Origin: Hyphomicrobiales bacterium
GTDB lineage: Bacteria > Pseudomonadota > Alphaproteobacteria > Rhizobiales > Rhizobiaceae
Reading direction: 5' to 3'
NCBI GenBank assembly: GCA_900466605.1
Contig: UBMU01000012.1
Location: 186,001-250,000, forward strand
DNA: 64,000 bases
A program made the position numbers and the translations under genes. Position 1 is the first letter of the stretch. Each line of letters starts with the position of its first letter. Positions 37,193 through 47,153 of the stretch are shown here, piece after piece. The notes beneath the pieces are model-generated. The model did no database searches. It saw only the letters and a list, made by a program, of their open reading frames with translations, and was not told the origin of the DNA.

Positions 37193-38944
37193 CTAAAGTT
37201 GGGACGGCAAGCTCCAGAGATTTGTCTTCGCAAGATCGATTAGCTCATCCTCGCGACCATTGAAGACGGCCTTGATCATGTAGAGCGTAAAGCCTTTCGC
37301 CATTTCCGGCTTGATAGATGGTGGGATGGGCAACTCGGTGCGAGCAACCACAGCGTCAACCAGAACAGGACCATCGTGTGCCAACGCCTCACGAATGCCA
37401 GCCTCAACTTCGTCGGGCTTCTCAATACGGATCCCCTTGATGCCAACAGCCTCTGCCATCGCTGCGAAGTTCGGATTGATGAAATCGGTGCCGAAGGGCA
37501 GGAATCCCGTGGACTTCTGTTCCACTTCCACAAAACCTAATGCCGAATTGTTGAACACGACGATCTTGGCGGGCAACTTGAGCTGGGCAAGTGTCAGGAG
37601 TTCACCCATGAGCATAGAAAGCCCACCGTCGCCCGACATTGAAATTACCTGCCGCTCGGGGAAGGTAGCCTGGGCACCGATCGCCTGTGGCAATGCGTTT
37701 GCCATGGAGCCGTGCCAGAACGAACCAACCAGCCGTCGTCCACCGCCGAGCGCCAGATACCGCGCCGCCCACACGGTCGGCAGACCAACATCGCAGGAGA
37801 AGATCGCATCCTTGTCGGCGAGATCGCTCAAGGTCTTCGCAATTTGCTGTGGGTGAATAATGTCTTTGCTGCGTTTTTCATCGGCAAGGCTGTCGAGCGC
37901 CTTTCGTGTCTTCTTGTAATGCACGATAGCCTGCTCCAGGTGTCCCGGATCTGGCTGCTCTTCGATGGACGGCGATAGAGCGCGCAAGGTTGGGCCTATG
38001 TCACCGACGAGACCGAGGTCGACGAAAGCGCGGCGGCCGATTTGTCCAGGGCGGATGTCGATTTGTGCGACACGCACGGATTTTCCCTCTGGGTAGAACT
38101 GTCTGTAGGGGAAGTCCGTACCCAGCATCAGCAGAACGTCGCAATCTTTCATCGCATAGTAGCCGGAGGCAAAGCCGATCAGGCCGGTCATACCTACATC
38201 GTAGGGATTGTCATGCTCTATGAACTCCTTCCCTTTCAGCGCGTGAACGATGGGAGCCTTGAGCCGCTTTGCAAGGTCCATCACTTCTTCTCGTGCTTCC
38301 GCGACCCCAGAACCGCAGAGGATGGTCGTGCGACCCGAAGCGTTCAGGAGCTTTGCAAGCTCCTGAAGTTGGTCTTGTGGGGGGACTACGATCGCAGGCT
38401 TGGGCAGAAGGCCGAAAGGGCGCTGCTGGTAGGAAGTTACGGCGGGCTTAAGCGCGACGTCTCCCGGGATTGCTATGACTGAGACCCCTCGTTTGCCGAC
38501 TGCCTCGCGAATAGCGATTTCCAGCGAACGGGGCATCTGCGACGGGTCAGAAACCAACTCGCAATAGTGGCTGCATTCCCTGAATAGATCTTGGGGATGG
38601 GTCTCCTGAAAATAGCCGGAACCAATTTCCGATGATGGAATCTGGGCGGCTATTGCAAGCACGGGCACTCGAGAGCGATGGGCATCGAACAATCCGTTGA
38701 TCAAATGAAGATTGCCGGGGCCGCAACTGCCAGCACAGACCGCGAGCGAACCTGTTAGATGGGCCTCAGCGCTCGCTGCGAATGCGCCAGCTTCCTCATG
38801 GCGAACATGGATCCATTCGATATCGCCGCGCCTGCGGATTGCGTCTGTGATGCCGTTCAGGCTATCACCAACAACTCCATAGATCCGCTTGATGCCGGCA
38901 GCTGCGAGGATGGCGACAAATTGATCTGCTGTCGTTTCTGGCAT
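37193..38944 (-). CDS. poxB: Pyruvate dehydrogenase (quinone)-type thiamine-diphosphate enzyme
   Basis: 583 residues, GGAGA ahead of the ATG. N-terminal TPP domain [19 protein letters not shown] with the activating Glu in [12 protein letters not shown]; central FAD-type domain [20 protein letters not shown] onward; C-terminal TPP-binding motif [20 protein letters not shown] with [12 protein letters not shown]. It converts pyruvate to acetate and CO2, passing electrons to quinone, and is often stationary-phase or stress-induced. It is monocistronic and divergent from the hydrolase gene. The bd oxidase nearby could take its electrons through quinol. Confidence 0.92.
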   Translation of the reverse strand: MPETTADQFVAILAAAGIKRIYGVVGDSLNGITDAIRRRGDIEWIHVRHEEAGAFAASAEAHLTGSLAVCAGSCGPGNLHLINGLFDAHRSRVPVLAIAAQIPSSEIGSGYFQETHPQDLFRECSHYCELVSDPSQMPRSLEIAIREAVGKRGVSVIAIPGDVALKPAVTSYQQRPFGLLPKPAIVVPPQDQLQELAKLLNASGRTTILCGSGVAEAREEVMDLAKRLKAPIVHALKGKEFIEHDNPYDVGMTGLIGFASGYYAMKDCDVLLMLGTDFPYRQFYPEGKSVRVAQIDIRPGQIGRRAFVDLGLVGDIGPTLRALSPSIEEQPDPGHLEQAIVHYKKTRKALDSLADEKRSKDIIHPQQIAKTLSDLADKDAIFSCDVGLPTVWAARYLALGGGRRLVGSFWHGSMANALPQAIGAQATFPERQVISMSGDGGLSMLMGELLTLAQLKLPAKIVVFNNSALGFVEVEQKSTGFLPFGTDFINPNFAAMAEAVGIKGIRIEKPDEVEAGIREALAHDGPVLVDAVVARTELPIPPSIKPEMAKGFTLYMIKAVFNGREDELIDLAKTNLWSLPSQL

Positions 38945-39404
38945 TCTGGTTCTCCAGATGGTTTGCGATCTGACCGAAGTGGTCGGGCTTTAAATCAGCT
39001 TGGTCTTGTGGAGATGGACTGGAACGTACTGAAAACGCGCCGGTCATCTCAGCAAATTCGTGTCGCCTCATCCCTAGCGGCGAGGCGCCCCTGGTCTGAA
39101 ATCTAGACGAAGAGCGTTGTTCGACTTTCCCACGTTATGAAGGTAGTCACCAGCGTCCCTTGAGATAGGCAATCTAGACCTCGGTATAGCTGAACGCCGG
39201 CCACCATTTGAGCTACGGTTCTGCCATCGGATGCCGAGACGAATTATTCGGCTCCAGGGCTGCTCAGGAAGGACCTCAATGTTGGCAAGCCCGATTTCAT
39301 CAGCACTCGACGGTAGACAACCCTATTGGCGAAGGCCTTGCTAGCCTCCCAAGGCCAGAGCTCGCCCTCCCAACTCAACCTCAACCCTTCAAGGAGAGTT
39401 CAAA
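38945..39404. other. Divergent intergenic region of poxB and the hydrolase
   Basis: No supported gene. AAGGAG just before 39405 is the hydrolase ribosome site. Promoters of both genes presumably lie here. Confidence 0.4.
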
Positions 39405-40247
39405 ATGACAGATGGTTTTGTAACGACAAAGGACGGCGTGAAAATCTACTACAAAGACTGGGGCCCGAAGGATGCGCAGCCACTTCACTTCCACCATGGC
39501 TGGCCGCTTTCGTCCGACGATTGGGATGCCCAGATGCTGTTCTTCTTGCGGAGCGGCTATCGCGTCGTTGCACACGATCGCCGTGGTCACGGACGCTCCT
39601 CGCAGGTGGCCCACGGTCATGACATGGACCACTACGCGGCCGACGCCGCTGCCGTCGTTGAGTATCTCGACCTGAAGAACGCCGTTCATATTGGACATTC
39701 CACCGGTGGTGGGGAAGTCGCCCGCTATGTCTCAAAATTCGGTGAGCCTCAGGGTCGCGTCGCGAAGGCCGTACTCGTTAGCGCGGTCCCGCCGATCATG
39801 CTTAAGACCGCAACAAATCCAGGTGGGCTTCCGATCGACGTCTTTGACGGCTTGCGCAAGGCGCTCGCCGACAATCGCGCGCAATTTTTCTTGGATCTGC
39901 CCACTGGGCCATTTTACGGATTCAATCGACCAGATGCGAAGGTCTATCCCGGCGTCATCCAGAACTGGTGGCGGCAGGGTATGATGGGAAGCACAGTGGC
40001 CCATTATGATGGCATCAAGGCCTTCTCAGAAACCGACCAAACAGAAGACTTAAAGAAGATCACAGTTCCAACACTCGTCATGCACGGAGACGATGACCAG
40101 ATCGTCCCTATCGCCGACGCTGCCGAGCTATCTGTCAAGCTGCTGAAGAACGGTATGCTTAAGGTCTACAAGGGCTATCCACATGGGATGCTCACGACCC
40201 ATGCCGATATTATCAACCCGGATCTGCTTGCCTTTATCAAGGCGTGA
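39405..40247 (+). CDS. Alpha/beta hydrolase (non-heme chloroperoxidase/esterase type)
   Basis: 280 residues. [19 protein letters not shown] is the oxyanion-hole region; [13 protein letters not shown] and [16 protein letters not shown] follow, the last with nucleophile Ser99. The acid is in [11 protein letters not shown] and the catalytic His in [10 protein letters not shown]. The layout is that of arylesterase-like cofactor-free chloroperoxidases. It is monocistronic. Confidence 0.93.
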   Translation: MTDGFVTTKDGVKIYYKDWGPKDAQPLHFHHGWPLSSDDWDAQMLFFLRSGYRVVAHDRRGHGRSSQVAHGHDMDHYAADAAAVVEYLDLKNAVHIGHSTGGGEVARYVSKFGEPQGRVAKAVLVSAVPPIMLKTATNPGGLPIDVFDGLRKALADNRAQFFLDLPTGPFYGFNRPDAKVYPGVIQNWWRQGMMGSTVAHYDGIKAFSETDQTEDLKKITVPTLVMHGDDDQIVPIADAAELSVKLLKNGMLKVYKGYPHGMLTTHADIINPDLLAFIKA

Positions 40248-40617
40248 CCGTCGCGAGGCTTGGCAACTTGCCGATCCCCCGGCGCCACCTCCGCGGCGGG
40301 GGCCGATTGCCACCTCTACGTTGACCTGACATGCGGGAATTGCCTCCGGACTATCCAGCCAAAATGGGAGGCAATTATCCAAGATGCGTCTTCGCAATTG
40401 CCTGATACTGGCCGCGGGAATGCGGCAGTTGATGAACGAGAGAGTAGATGACGACACCCGGCGCTCTTGTGACAGCATCGAAATGCTTCCGTCGTATTGC
40501 GACCCATGCACTGAGGATACGCGACGCTTAGACAGTCAATACGATAACCCTCACCGCAAGCGATCCCCGGCATCTATCGCGTCAAAGAAGAAATAACAGG
40601 ATTGAAAGGACTGACAA
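40248..40617. other. Gene-poor stretch before dps
   Basis: No supported gene or strong repeat. AAAGGA before 40618 is the dps ribosome site. Confidence 0.4.
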
Positions 40618-41136
40618 ATGGAACAGACAGCTAAAACCCGTCGCACGGCATCACTAAAGACCCCGTCGGGATTGAGCGAGGACGCCGTGAGGGATATCTC
40701 TGCGGCCTCTACCACCCTGCTCGCTGACGTCTTTGCGCTCTACCTAAAGACCAAGAACTTCCACTGGCACATGTCCGGTGCGAATTTTCGCGACTATCAC
40801 CTGCTGCTCGATGAGCAAGGAGACCAGCTCTTTGCAATGACCGATCCACTGGCGGAGCGAGCTCGCAAGCTTGGTGGTACGACGTTGCGGTCAATTGGTG
40901 ACATCGCCAGCCGCCAACGAATTGCCGACAACGATGCCGAATTCGTACATCCGCATGAGATGCTGGCCGAGTTGCGCGAGGACAACGGCTCGCTGGTTGC
41001 AAGCATGCGCGCGCTTCACGATACCTGCGATGATTACGGCGACGTCGCCACCGCGAGCCTTCTCGAGAATTGGATTGACGAGGGGGAGCGACGAGTCTGG
41101 TTCCTGTTTGAAATCCTGCGTGGCACGAACCGCTAA
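40618..41136 (+). CDS. Dps-family ferritin-like DNA-protection protein
   Basis: 172 residues. A basic N-terminal tail (KTRRTASLKTPSG) may bind DNA. The four-helix bundle has LYLKTKNFHWHMSGANFRDY, LLLDEQGDQLFAMTDPLAER (ferroxidase ligands His, Asp, Glu) and DVATASLLENWIDEGERRVW. Dodecamers oxidise and store iron and shield DNA from peroxide. It lies next to a fragment of an Irr-like iron regulator. A strong stem-loop follows at 41144. Confidence 0.93.
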   Translation: MEQTAKTRRTASLKTPSGLSEDAVRDISAASTTLLADVFALYLKTKNFHWHMSGANFRDYHLLLDEQGDQLFAMTDPLAERARKLGGTTLRSIGDIASRQRIADNDAEFVHPHEMLAELREDNGSLVASMRALHDTCDDYGDVATASLLENWIDEGERRVWFLFEILRGTNR

Positions 41137-41444
41137 ATTCTAAGGAGGGGGCGCTCATTATAGCAGCGCCTCCTCCAGGCAATGACTGGGCCGTGCGAGA
41201 TTGCAGTCGCCGGGTAACCTGCGAAACGTCCGTCGCCGCAAACGACGACATGAGATCCGACCGTTCGCGCTGCACCGCCGCGGATTTCGATCAATGTCGC
41301 GAGCGCGACTGGACCATTGCGCATCTCGTTGAGTGCAAATGTGAACAGGGCCGCTGGGTCATCCGCAGTTGCATATCGAGAAGGCGTAACAACCTTGCGT
41401 TCGTTTGAAGCGATTTCCATGATTGCGATGTCCAGGTTTTGCAT
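41133..41444 (-). pseudogene. XdhC/CoxI-family fragment, N-terminal part only
   Basis: From the ATG at 41444, about 77 residues match the start of XdhC (VALATLIEIRGGAARTVGSH, then VVVCGDGRFAGY). At about 41213 the expected VSGGCVE motif is missing and the frame runs into unrelated sequence to a stop at 41133. Normal XdhC is over 250 residues. The loss looks like a deletion. XdhC inserts the molybdenum cofactor into xanthine dehydrogenase-type enzymes. Confidence 0.7.
41144..41176. terminator. Stem-loop downstream of dps
   Basis: A 12-bp stem (GGAGGGGGCGCT with AGCGCCTCCTCC, one G-T wobble) around a 9-base loop. There is no T-run on the plus side, so it may be an mRNA end-stabiliser or a rho-associated end. 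Confidence 0.6.
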
Positions 41445-41558
41445 TGATTGCTTCCGGTTTGCGACCGAGACTGAATATAGTCGGGAGCAGGCGGCCGTGA
41501 CAGGCGCGGTAGATGCGCCCGATGAATGCAAGGTTCAGTACAACTGCCCTCGCCACTT

Positions 41559-42017
41559 TCAGGTCGGCTGAGTGTTGTCAGGCCCATTGGAGAACAGATC
41601 GCTGATAACCTGGCGCAGGGCGGCATAGCCCGAGCAACGGCATAGATTTCCCATTAAACGTCGCTCTACTTCCGCGGCATTGGGACGGCTGGGATCCTCC
41701 AACGCTGCGACTAATCCGACCGTCATTCCAGGAGTGCAATACCCGCATTGAACAGCACCACGTTCGTAAAGCCGTTCTATGACTGCATTCGCCCGCTCGC
41801 CCAATCCTTCCGAAGTTGTTACGGAGCCGCTGTCGGCGCGCGCAATAGGAAGAAGACAGGCATTGACCGGCTTTCCATCCAGCAGGATCATGCAGGCGCC
41901 GCAGCGACCGATGCCGCATGACTTGCGTGGTCCTGTAAGGCCGGCATCGGACAAATGGTCGATCAAGCGGTCAAACGGATCGCCGTCGAACTCCGCGGAT
42001 GTGCCGTTCAGTGTCAA
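41559..42017 (-). CDS. [2Fe-2S] small subunit of a molybdenum hydroxylase (XdhA/CoxS-like), probably orphaned
   Basis: 152 residues. First cluster: CGIGRCGACMILLDGKPVNA; second: VQCGYCTPGM and GNLCRCSGY. The start is a TTG at 42017; the frame just upstream is closed by the stop of a transposase fragment, so the native start may have been lost. No large catalytic subunit is in the window and the XdhC neighbour is broken. The protein might still be made but has no visible partner here. Confidence 0.85.
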   Translation of the reverse strand: MTLNGTSAEFDGDPFDRLIDHLSDAGLTGPRKSCGIGRCGACMILLDGKPVNACLLPIARADSGSVTTSEGLGERANAVIERLYERGAVQCGYCTPGMTVGLVAALEDPSRPNAAEVERRLMGNLCRCSGYAALRQVISDLFSNGPDNTQPT

Positions 42018-42042
42018 ACCCTGTCGTGTTTCCGCGCCAACT

Positions 42043-42299
42043 CAGGTCGCCATGCTGATCAACCGTCCGGCGGGAACCACCCGCAGTAGCGTATCATTGC
42101 TCACCGGCATCATCAGGCGATGGGCGAACGCAGAAGCAGGCCTGCCTCCGAGCGCCAAGCCAAGGTGATGGATGATCGTCTCGAGCCGCTGAGTGCGACG
42201 GCCATAGCGAGCTAGAACGTCCTTGTCGAACTGCTCGCAGAAGATACGCCTTCCACAAAGAACTGTATCGCACAGAAGCGGCGCGCCACAATCCTCAGC
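42043..42299 (-). mobile_element. ISL3-family transposase fragment
   Basis: About 85 codons read in the Irr frame directly after the Irr fragment stop: TVLCGRRIFCEQF (zinc-finger-like), DVLARYGRRTQRLETIIHHL, LGLALGGRPASAFAHRLMMP, VSNDTLLRVV. This is the N-terminal part of ISL3-type transposases. Both ends are truncated and no inverted repeats are seen. Confidence 0.75.
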
Positions 42300-42539
42300 T
42301 CAACGCGCCGCCGCGGCGAATTGATTGAGTGTATTGTAAACGGTGGCCAAGAACATCAACAGACTTGCTGAGACGGCTTCTTCGAAAACCTGATCGACCG
42401 TGAAGTGTCTATGTCCGTGGCCAAACACTATGTTGCAGATCGCTATCCGCTGGCGCGTCGGCTTGAGCCCCGCCGTCCGCAACATATTTGCATGTCGATC
42501 GCAGGTCACGAAGACGATGGCCAGTGATGTTCGTGCCAA
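42300..42539 (-). pseudogene. Truncated Fur-family iron regulator (Irr-like)
   Basis: 79 residues. MLRTAGLKPTRQRIAICNIV, FGHGHRHFTVDQVFEEAVSA and LATVYNTLNQF match the winged-helix DNA-binding half of Irr, which senses heme/iron status in rhizobia. The reading frame ends at 42300, where ISL3 transposase sequence begins, so the dimerisation and metal-binding half is gone. Its start lies inside the end of the PuuE gene. A DNA-binding-only peptide is possible but most likely non-functional. Confidence 0.75.
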
Positions 42540-43429
42540 TGGCGGGCAATGTCGATCCGTCGTGGGATCCAGACCTTTTCATGCGATAATACATACTCCA
42601 TGAAACGGCGCAGAGCTGCAGTTCGACCGGGGCGGCCGACAAGCCGGCAGTGCAGGCCAACCGACATCATTTTCGGAGCACCGTGCCGACCTTCCTCGTA
42701 CAGCACATCAAATGCGTCTTTGAGGTAGGTGAAGAACTGATCGCCTGAGTTGAACCCCTGAGGCGTCGCGAACCGCATATCATTGTTGTCGAGCGTATAG
42801 GGGACTATGAGGAACGGCCTGTCCGCGATACCGCGAACCCAATAGGGAAGATCATCCGCATAGGAATCTGACGAGTAAAGGAACCCACCTTCCTCCATGA
42901 CTAGACGCAAGGTGTTGTCGGACGGCTTACCCTGATACATGCCGAGGGGACGCTCACCGGTAAGCTCGGTATGCAATCTAACGGCTTCAAGGATATGTTC
43001 GCGCTCTTTCGCTGCCGGGAAATCCCTATATTCCAGCCAGCGATAGCCGTGGGTGGCGATTTCCCATCCGGCTTCCTTCATCGCTGCAACAGCTTCTGTA
43101 TTACGCGCCATCGCGAGCGTTACACCATAGACGGTTGCTTGGACCTCAAGATCGTCGAATAACCGCCATAGGCGCCAGAAGCCAGCACGTGAGCCGTATT
43201 CATAGATCGACTCCATATTGAGGTTGCGCTGGCCGGGCCAAGGTGCTGCACCCACTATCTCGGATAGGAGCGATTCCGAAGCTGGTTCGCCATCCATGAT
43301 GGAAGCCTCACCGCCCTCTTCGTAGTTGATCACGAATTGCACAGCAATATGAGCACCGCCCGGCCATTTCGGGTCGATTGGGTTGCGACCGTAGCCTACT
43401 AGCTCGCGTGGATAGTCTGTTAACAACAT
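42506..43429 (-). CDS. puuE: Polysaccharide deacetylase-family allantoinase-like protein (PuuE)
   Basis: 307 residues. YPRELVGYGRNPIDPKWPGG, VQFVINYEEGGE, WEIATHGYRWLEYRDFPAAK and VWIPRRIDIARHW match PuuE, a metal-dependent amidohydrolase that opens the allantoin ring in purine breakdown. It follows the permease gene by 15 bases as last intact gene of the operon. The Irr fragment overlaps its 3' end, which may have altered the last residues (HWPSSS). Confidence 0.88.
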   Translation of the reverse strand: MLLTDYPRELVGYGRNPIDPKWPGGAHIAVQFVINYEEGGEASIMDGEPASESLLSEIVGAAPWPGQRNLNMESIYEYGSRAGFWRLWRLFDDLEVQATVYGVTLAMARNTEAVAAMKEAGWEIATHGYRWLEYRDFPAAKEREHILEAVRLHTELTGERPLGMYQGKPSDNTLRLVMEEGGFLYSSDSYADDLPYWVRGIADRPFLIVPYTLDNNDMRFATPQGFNSGDQFFTYLKDAFDVLYEEGRHGAPKMMSVGLHCRLVGRPGRTAALRRFMEYVLSHEKVWIPRRIDIARHWHEHHWPSSS

Positions 43430-43444
43430 TGCGGTCCCCTCCGA

Positions 43445-44485
43445 TCAGGAATGTGCAGCCGCATTGCGGAGCTGTTCCTGCACGCGCCTGCGTTGCTCGA
43501 GACGGGGCCCCAGAACGGTTCCGAGGGCATCCAGACTTGCGGCGAACACAAGCGCCATACCACTGGCGACGAGCTGCACAAACGGAGGGACATTGAGAAG
43601 CGTCAGGCCATTGTCCAGGACGGCCAGGAAGACCCAGGCGGTGAACACGCCGAAGATTCGACCTCTTCCGCCCGCGAAGGCGACGCCGCCGAGCAGGATG
43701 ATGGTGAGCGCCTGCAGCTCCATCTGCAAGCCGAGAGAACCCGGTGATGCCCCATCCAGACGGCTTGCCAGCAACACGCCCGCGAGGCCCGCCGCAGCTC
43801 CAGTCGCGACATGCAGAGACAGGATCAACGGGCGGACGGGGAGGGCGGCTAGGAAGGCCGCCTGCGGATTGATGCCGATCGCAAATATGTAACGCCCCCA
43901 CACGGTCAGCGACAGGAAGGTCGCAGACAGGAGGAACACGCCAAGCACGATGAGCAGCAGGATTGGTACTCCGCCGATCGAGCCGTTGCCAATCAGGAAA
44001 AAGACATCACCAAGCCCGACAACCTCCACCTGTTTCACCAGGAGAGTTGTTCCGCGAAGTACGCTGAGCATACCGAGGGTAACAATGATCGGGCTGAAGC
44101 GAAGATATGCGCAGAGCACCCCGATGACGAGACCGATGAGCGCGCCGGTAACCACCCCCGCCAGAACACCGATCGCCGGGGATGCACCCCACTCCGTCAT
44201 GGCCAAGGCGGTGATCATCCCCGAAAAGCCGATGTTGGACCCGATTGAGAGATCGACATGACCGGCCATCACGAGCAGCGCCATTACCGCTGCAACGACG
44301 CCGATAGCTGCGTAGTTGGTCAACAGCACTTTGAAGTTCGAAAAGGTCAGGAACGCGTCGCTCTCCGCTGTAAAGTAAAGCATCAGCACGAATAACGCGA
44401 GCAGCAGAATGTTGTTGACCAACAGTTCGACTGGCAATTCCCGCTTCTTGGCCGGGGCGGTCTTGGAGAGAGGGATGTCAGTCAT
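43445..44485 (-). CDS. ABC transporter permease (RbsC type)
   Basis: 346 residues from ATG 44485, overlapping the ATPase stop by 8 bases. Membrane spans from about residue 22; the family motif AGHVDLSIGSNIGFSG is near 72 and LLGGVAFAGGRGRIFGVF near 265. It would form a homodimeric channel with the duplicated ATPase. It lies between the ATPase and PuuE genes in one operon. Confidence 0.93.
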   Translation of the reverse strand: MTDIPLSKTAPAKKRELPVELLVNNILLLALFVLMLYFTAESDAFLTFSNFKVLLTNYAAIGVVAAVMALLVMAGHVDLSIGSNIGFSGMITALAMTEWGASPAIGVLAGVVTGALIGLVIGVLCAYLRFSPIIVTLGMLSVLRGTTLLVKQVEVVGLGDVFFLIGNGSIGGVPILLLIVLGVFLLSATFLSLTVWGRYIFAIGINPQAAFLAALPVRPLILSLHVATGAAAGLAGVLLASRLDGASPGSLGLQMELQALTIILLGGVAFAGGRGRIFGVFTAWVFLAVLDNGLTLLNVPPFVQLVASGMALVFAASLDALGTVLGPRLEQRRRVQEQLRNAAAHS

Positions 44486-46001
44486 GAACGACGTGTCCTT
44501 TGCTGGAATTGGTGGTGGCCGGCTCGAGATTGTGAGCGAGCGAAAGCATTCTGCCCTCTTCGATCTCATCGGATTGAAGGACCGCGACGATCTGCCCGTG
44601 AGAAAGAATAATCACGCGATCCGCGATCTGGATAAGTTCCTCAGGTTCGGAAGAGGTAACGAGCAGGCTGGTACCGGCCGCGGCGCTTTCGCGAAGCGCG
44701 GTATAGATGTCACTGCGCGCGCCGACATCGACGCCCTGCGTAGGCTCGTCAAGCATCAGGAAACGACATTGGGAGGTGTCGTTCAGCCAGCGGGCGATAA
44801 CCAATTTCTGCTGGTTTCCGCCGGAAAAGCGCTTGGCTTCGAGGTCCATTCTCGGCGGCCGCAGGTTCAAGCGTCCCACGGCTTTATTAAAGACCGTGCT
44901 CTCCAGCGACGGCATGCGCATGCCGAGGCGGGAGAGCATTTTATAGGACGGCAACAGCATATTGTCGCCGGAGGAGAGCGTACCGATAATGCTTTTCCGC
45001 AAACGATCGGAGGGAACAAGGGCAACGCCCGCCGCAACCGCCGAGGAGGGGTTGGACAGGGCCAATGTCTGGCCGCCAATTGAAACATTGCCACCATGGC
45101 GTTGACGGCTGCCAAACAACGTTTCAAGCAATTCCGTGCGACCCGAGCCCACCAGCCCGAATACCCCGACGATCTCCCCACGCCCGACAGTGAAACTAAC
45201 TGGTCCAATGCCCGGTGCGAGCAAATCCTTGACGTCTACGGCAGGGGCGAAACGCGCCGCCGTCGTCGCAGGGCGATCCCGTTTGATCTTTGTTCCGGCG
45301 ATGGCGTCCACCAGTTCGTCGTGGCTAAAGTCGCCCACAGGCCCGGTCAAGACCACTTCGCCGCCGCGTAGCACGGTGACACGATCAGCCAAGGCAAAAA
45401 CCTCGGCCAACCGATGCGTCACATAGAGAAGAGGGAGCTTCTGCTTTTTGAGTTCCAGCAAGCGCTGACCGAGGATTTCCGCCTCGTGTTCGGAAAGTGC
45501 AGCCGTCGGCTCGTCGAGGATCAGCACCTTCGGCTGCATGCTGAGGGAACGGGCGATCTCGATGGTCTGAAGGCCCGCGTTGCCGAGCTTTGAGAGGCTA
45601 TCGGTCGGTGCTATGTCCGCGTCGAGTTGCTTCAACCAGAAAGCTGCTTCCTCCCGCTGCGCCTTGCGCCTTACGAATGGACCGATCCGCTTTTCGCGGC
45701 CGAGGAAGATGTTGTCGGTTACGTCAAGGCTTGCGGCGAGGGCCGGATCCTGATAGATGACCGCGACACCGGCTTCCCGCGCCGACTTCGGCGTCAGTTC
45801 GTGAAACTTCTCCGTCCCGACCAACAGGCCGCCGGAATCTGGCTGGATCGCTCCAGACAAGCACTTGATCAGGGTTGATTTTCCAGCGCCGTTGGCACCA
45901 AGCAAGGCATGGATTTCGCCATCCTTCACTTCCAGATCGACGCCTTTCAGCACTTCGACACCGGCATATGATTTACGCAATGCGTAGACTGCAAAAGGCA
46001 T
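44478..46001 (-). CDS. ABC transporter ATP-binding protein, duplicated ATPase (RbsA type)
   Basis: 507 residues from ATG 46001 (GGAGAAGG upstream). N-terminal domain: Walker [14 protein letters not shown], Walker B LILDEPTAALSEHE. C-terminal domain: GLVGSGRTELLETLF, signature FSGGNQQKLVIARWL, LMLDEPTQGVDVGARSDI. Typical RbsA-type pump that also serves nucleosides and other small compounds. It follows the binding protein by 63 bases. Confidence 0.94.
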   Translation of the reverse strand: MPFAVYALRKSYAGVEVLKGVDLEVKDGEIHALLGANGAGKSTLIKCLSGAIQPDSGGLLVGTEKFHELTPKSAREAGVAVIYQDPALAASLDVTDNIFLGREKRIGPFVRRKAQREEAAFWLKQLDADIAPTDSLSKLGNAGLQTIEIARSLSMQPKVLILDEPTAALSEHEAEILGQRLLELKKQKLPLLYVTHRLAEVFALADRVTVLRGGEVVLTGPVGDFSHDELVDAIAGTKIKRDRPATTAARFAPAVDVKDLLAPGIGPVSFTVGRGEIVGVFGLVGSGRTELLETLFGSRQRHGGNVSIGGQTLALSNPSSAVAAGVALVPSDRLRKSIIGTLSSGDNMLLPSYKMLSRLGMRMPSLESTVFNKAVGRLNLRPPRMDLEAKRFSGGNQQKLVIARWLNDTSQCRFLMLDEPTQGVDVGARSDIYTALRESAAAGTSLLVTSSEPEELIQIADRVIILSHGQIVAVLQSDEIEEGRMLSLAHNLEPATTNSSKGHVVHD

Positions 46002-46064
46002 GCAAACCTTCTCCACGGTGGGACTGGAAAAGGGATGCCGGCTCGCGCCGGCATCCCGGCTGGT

Positions 46065-47060
46065 TTAGTTGGCGTTCTGCTGCTTGAGGTAGACGTCGGC
46101 GCGCGGCGACTTTTCGGTCACGAGTTCGAGCGGTACGATCACGTCGCCCTTGCCTTTGCCGTTGAGGAAGTCATCGGCGGTGGTGACGATCGCGTAGCCG
46201 ACCTCGACCAAGGGAATTGCCATGGACGCGCGGTAGATGTTGCCGCCTTCCTTGAGCAGCTTGAGCGCAGGAACGGTTCCGTCCATTCCGCCGACAAAGC
46301 CGTTCGGATCCTTCGGATCCTTGCCGGATGCGATCCAGGCCTTGTAGGAGCCTTCCGTGGCTGGGTCTTCTACGCCCAGAATGACATTGGCATCAGGGTG
46401 GGCCTGAAGCAGCGTACGGGTCACATTGAGGCCTTCGGTCGGGCTGATTGCATCCTGCTCGGCCACGATCTTGGCATCGGGTGCCTTGGCGAGGAGGCCG
46501 TCCTTGATGCCGGAGCCGCGCTGCTGACCCCACACGCCTTTCTCATAGCCAAGGATGATGACGTTGGCCTTGCCGCCCTGGGTATCGGTGATCCACCTGC
46601 CGGCATATTCACCGAGCGCGCGGCCATCTGGATACTGAGCATAGCCGACAGTCGCGTCCTGGTTCTGGATCTTCTGGCCGTAGGTGATCCAGATGATCCC
46701 GGCGTCACGCGCCTGCTTGGCAACGGCTTCGAAGGCATCCGGTTGAAGGGCGTTGACGACGATGACTTCGACCTTCTGTCCGATCCATGTCTTGATCGTG
46801 TTGATCTGTTTGTTGAGGTCCGTGCCCGGATCATCGACGATGACGTTGTAGCCCATTTCCTTGCCCTTGGCCTTCGCAGCGTCGAGCGAGGTAATGACGG
46901 CGCCGATGACCGAAGCATTCGGGAAGCTAACCGCGATCTTTTTTTCCGCGGCCGTGGCGGTCGTGGTGATTAGGGTCGAAGCGGAAAGGACAGCCGTCAC
47001 AAGCGCCGCTGCACCGAGTCGTGTGAGAGAGCGACGGTTGATGGAGAATTTCATGGTCAT
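46065..47060 (-). CDS. ABC transporter substrate-binding protein (RbsB/type 1 periplasmic)
   Basis: 331 residues, with AGAGGACC ahead of ATG 47060 (an ATG two codons later is possible). Signal peptide at 1-38 ends TATAAEK, with a twin-arginine-like NRRSLTRLG. The mature protein has KKIAVSFPNASVIGAVITSL, KVEVIVVNALQPDAFEAVAK and ANVIILGYEKGVWGQQRGSG. The ligand is unknown; the PuuE and oxygenase neighbours argue for a nitrogen-containing heterocycle rather than ribose. Confidence 0.93.
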   Translation of the reverse strand: MTMKFSINRRSLTRLGAAALVTAVLSASTLITTTATAAEKKIAVSFPNASVIGAVITSLDAAKAKGKEMGYNVIVDDPGTDLNKQINTIKTWIGQKVEVIVVNALQPDAFEAVAKQARDAGIIWITYGQKIQNQDATVGYAQYPDGRALGEYAGRWITDTQGGKANVIILGYEKGVWGQQRGSGIKDGLLAKAPDAKIVAEQDAISPTEGLNVTRTLLQAHPDANVILGVEDPATEGSYKAWIASGKDPKDPNGFVGGMDGTVPALKLLKEGGNIYRASMAIPLVEVGYAIVTTADDFLNGKGKGDVIVPLELVTEKSPRADVYLKQQNAN

Positions 47061-47153
47061 TGATTAGGTCCTCTGGAGTTGCGGTTACGGATATTACGGC
47101 GGATGAGCTTCTCCGGCTTGGTTGATCCGCGGCAATGGGTGGACGTGTGGCCA

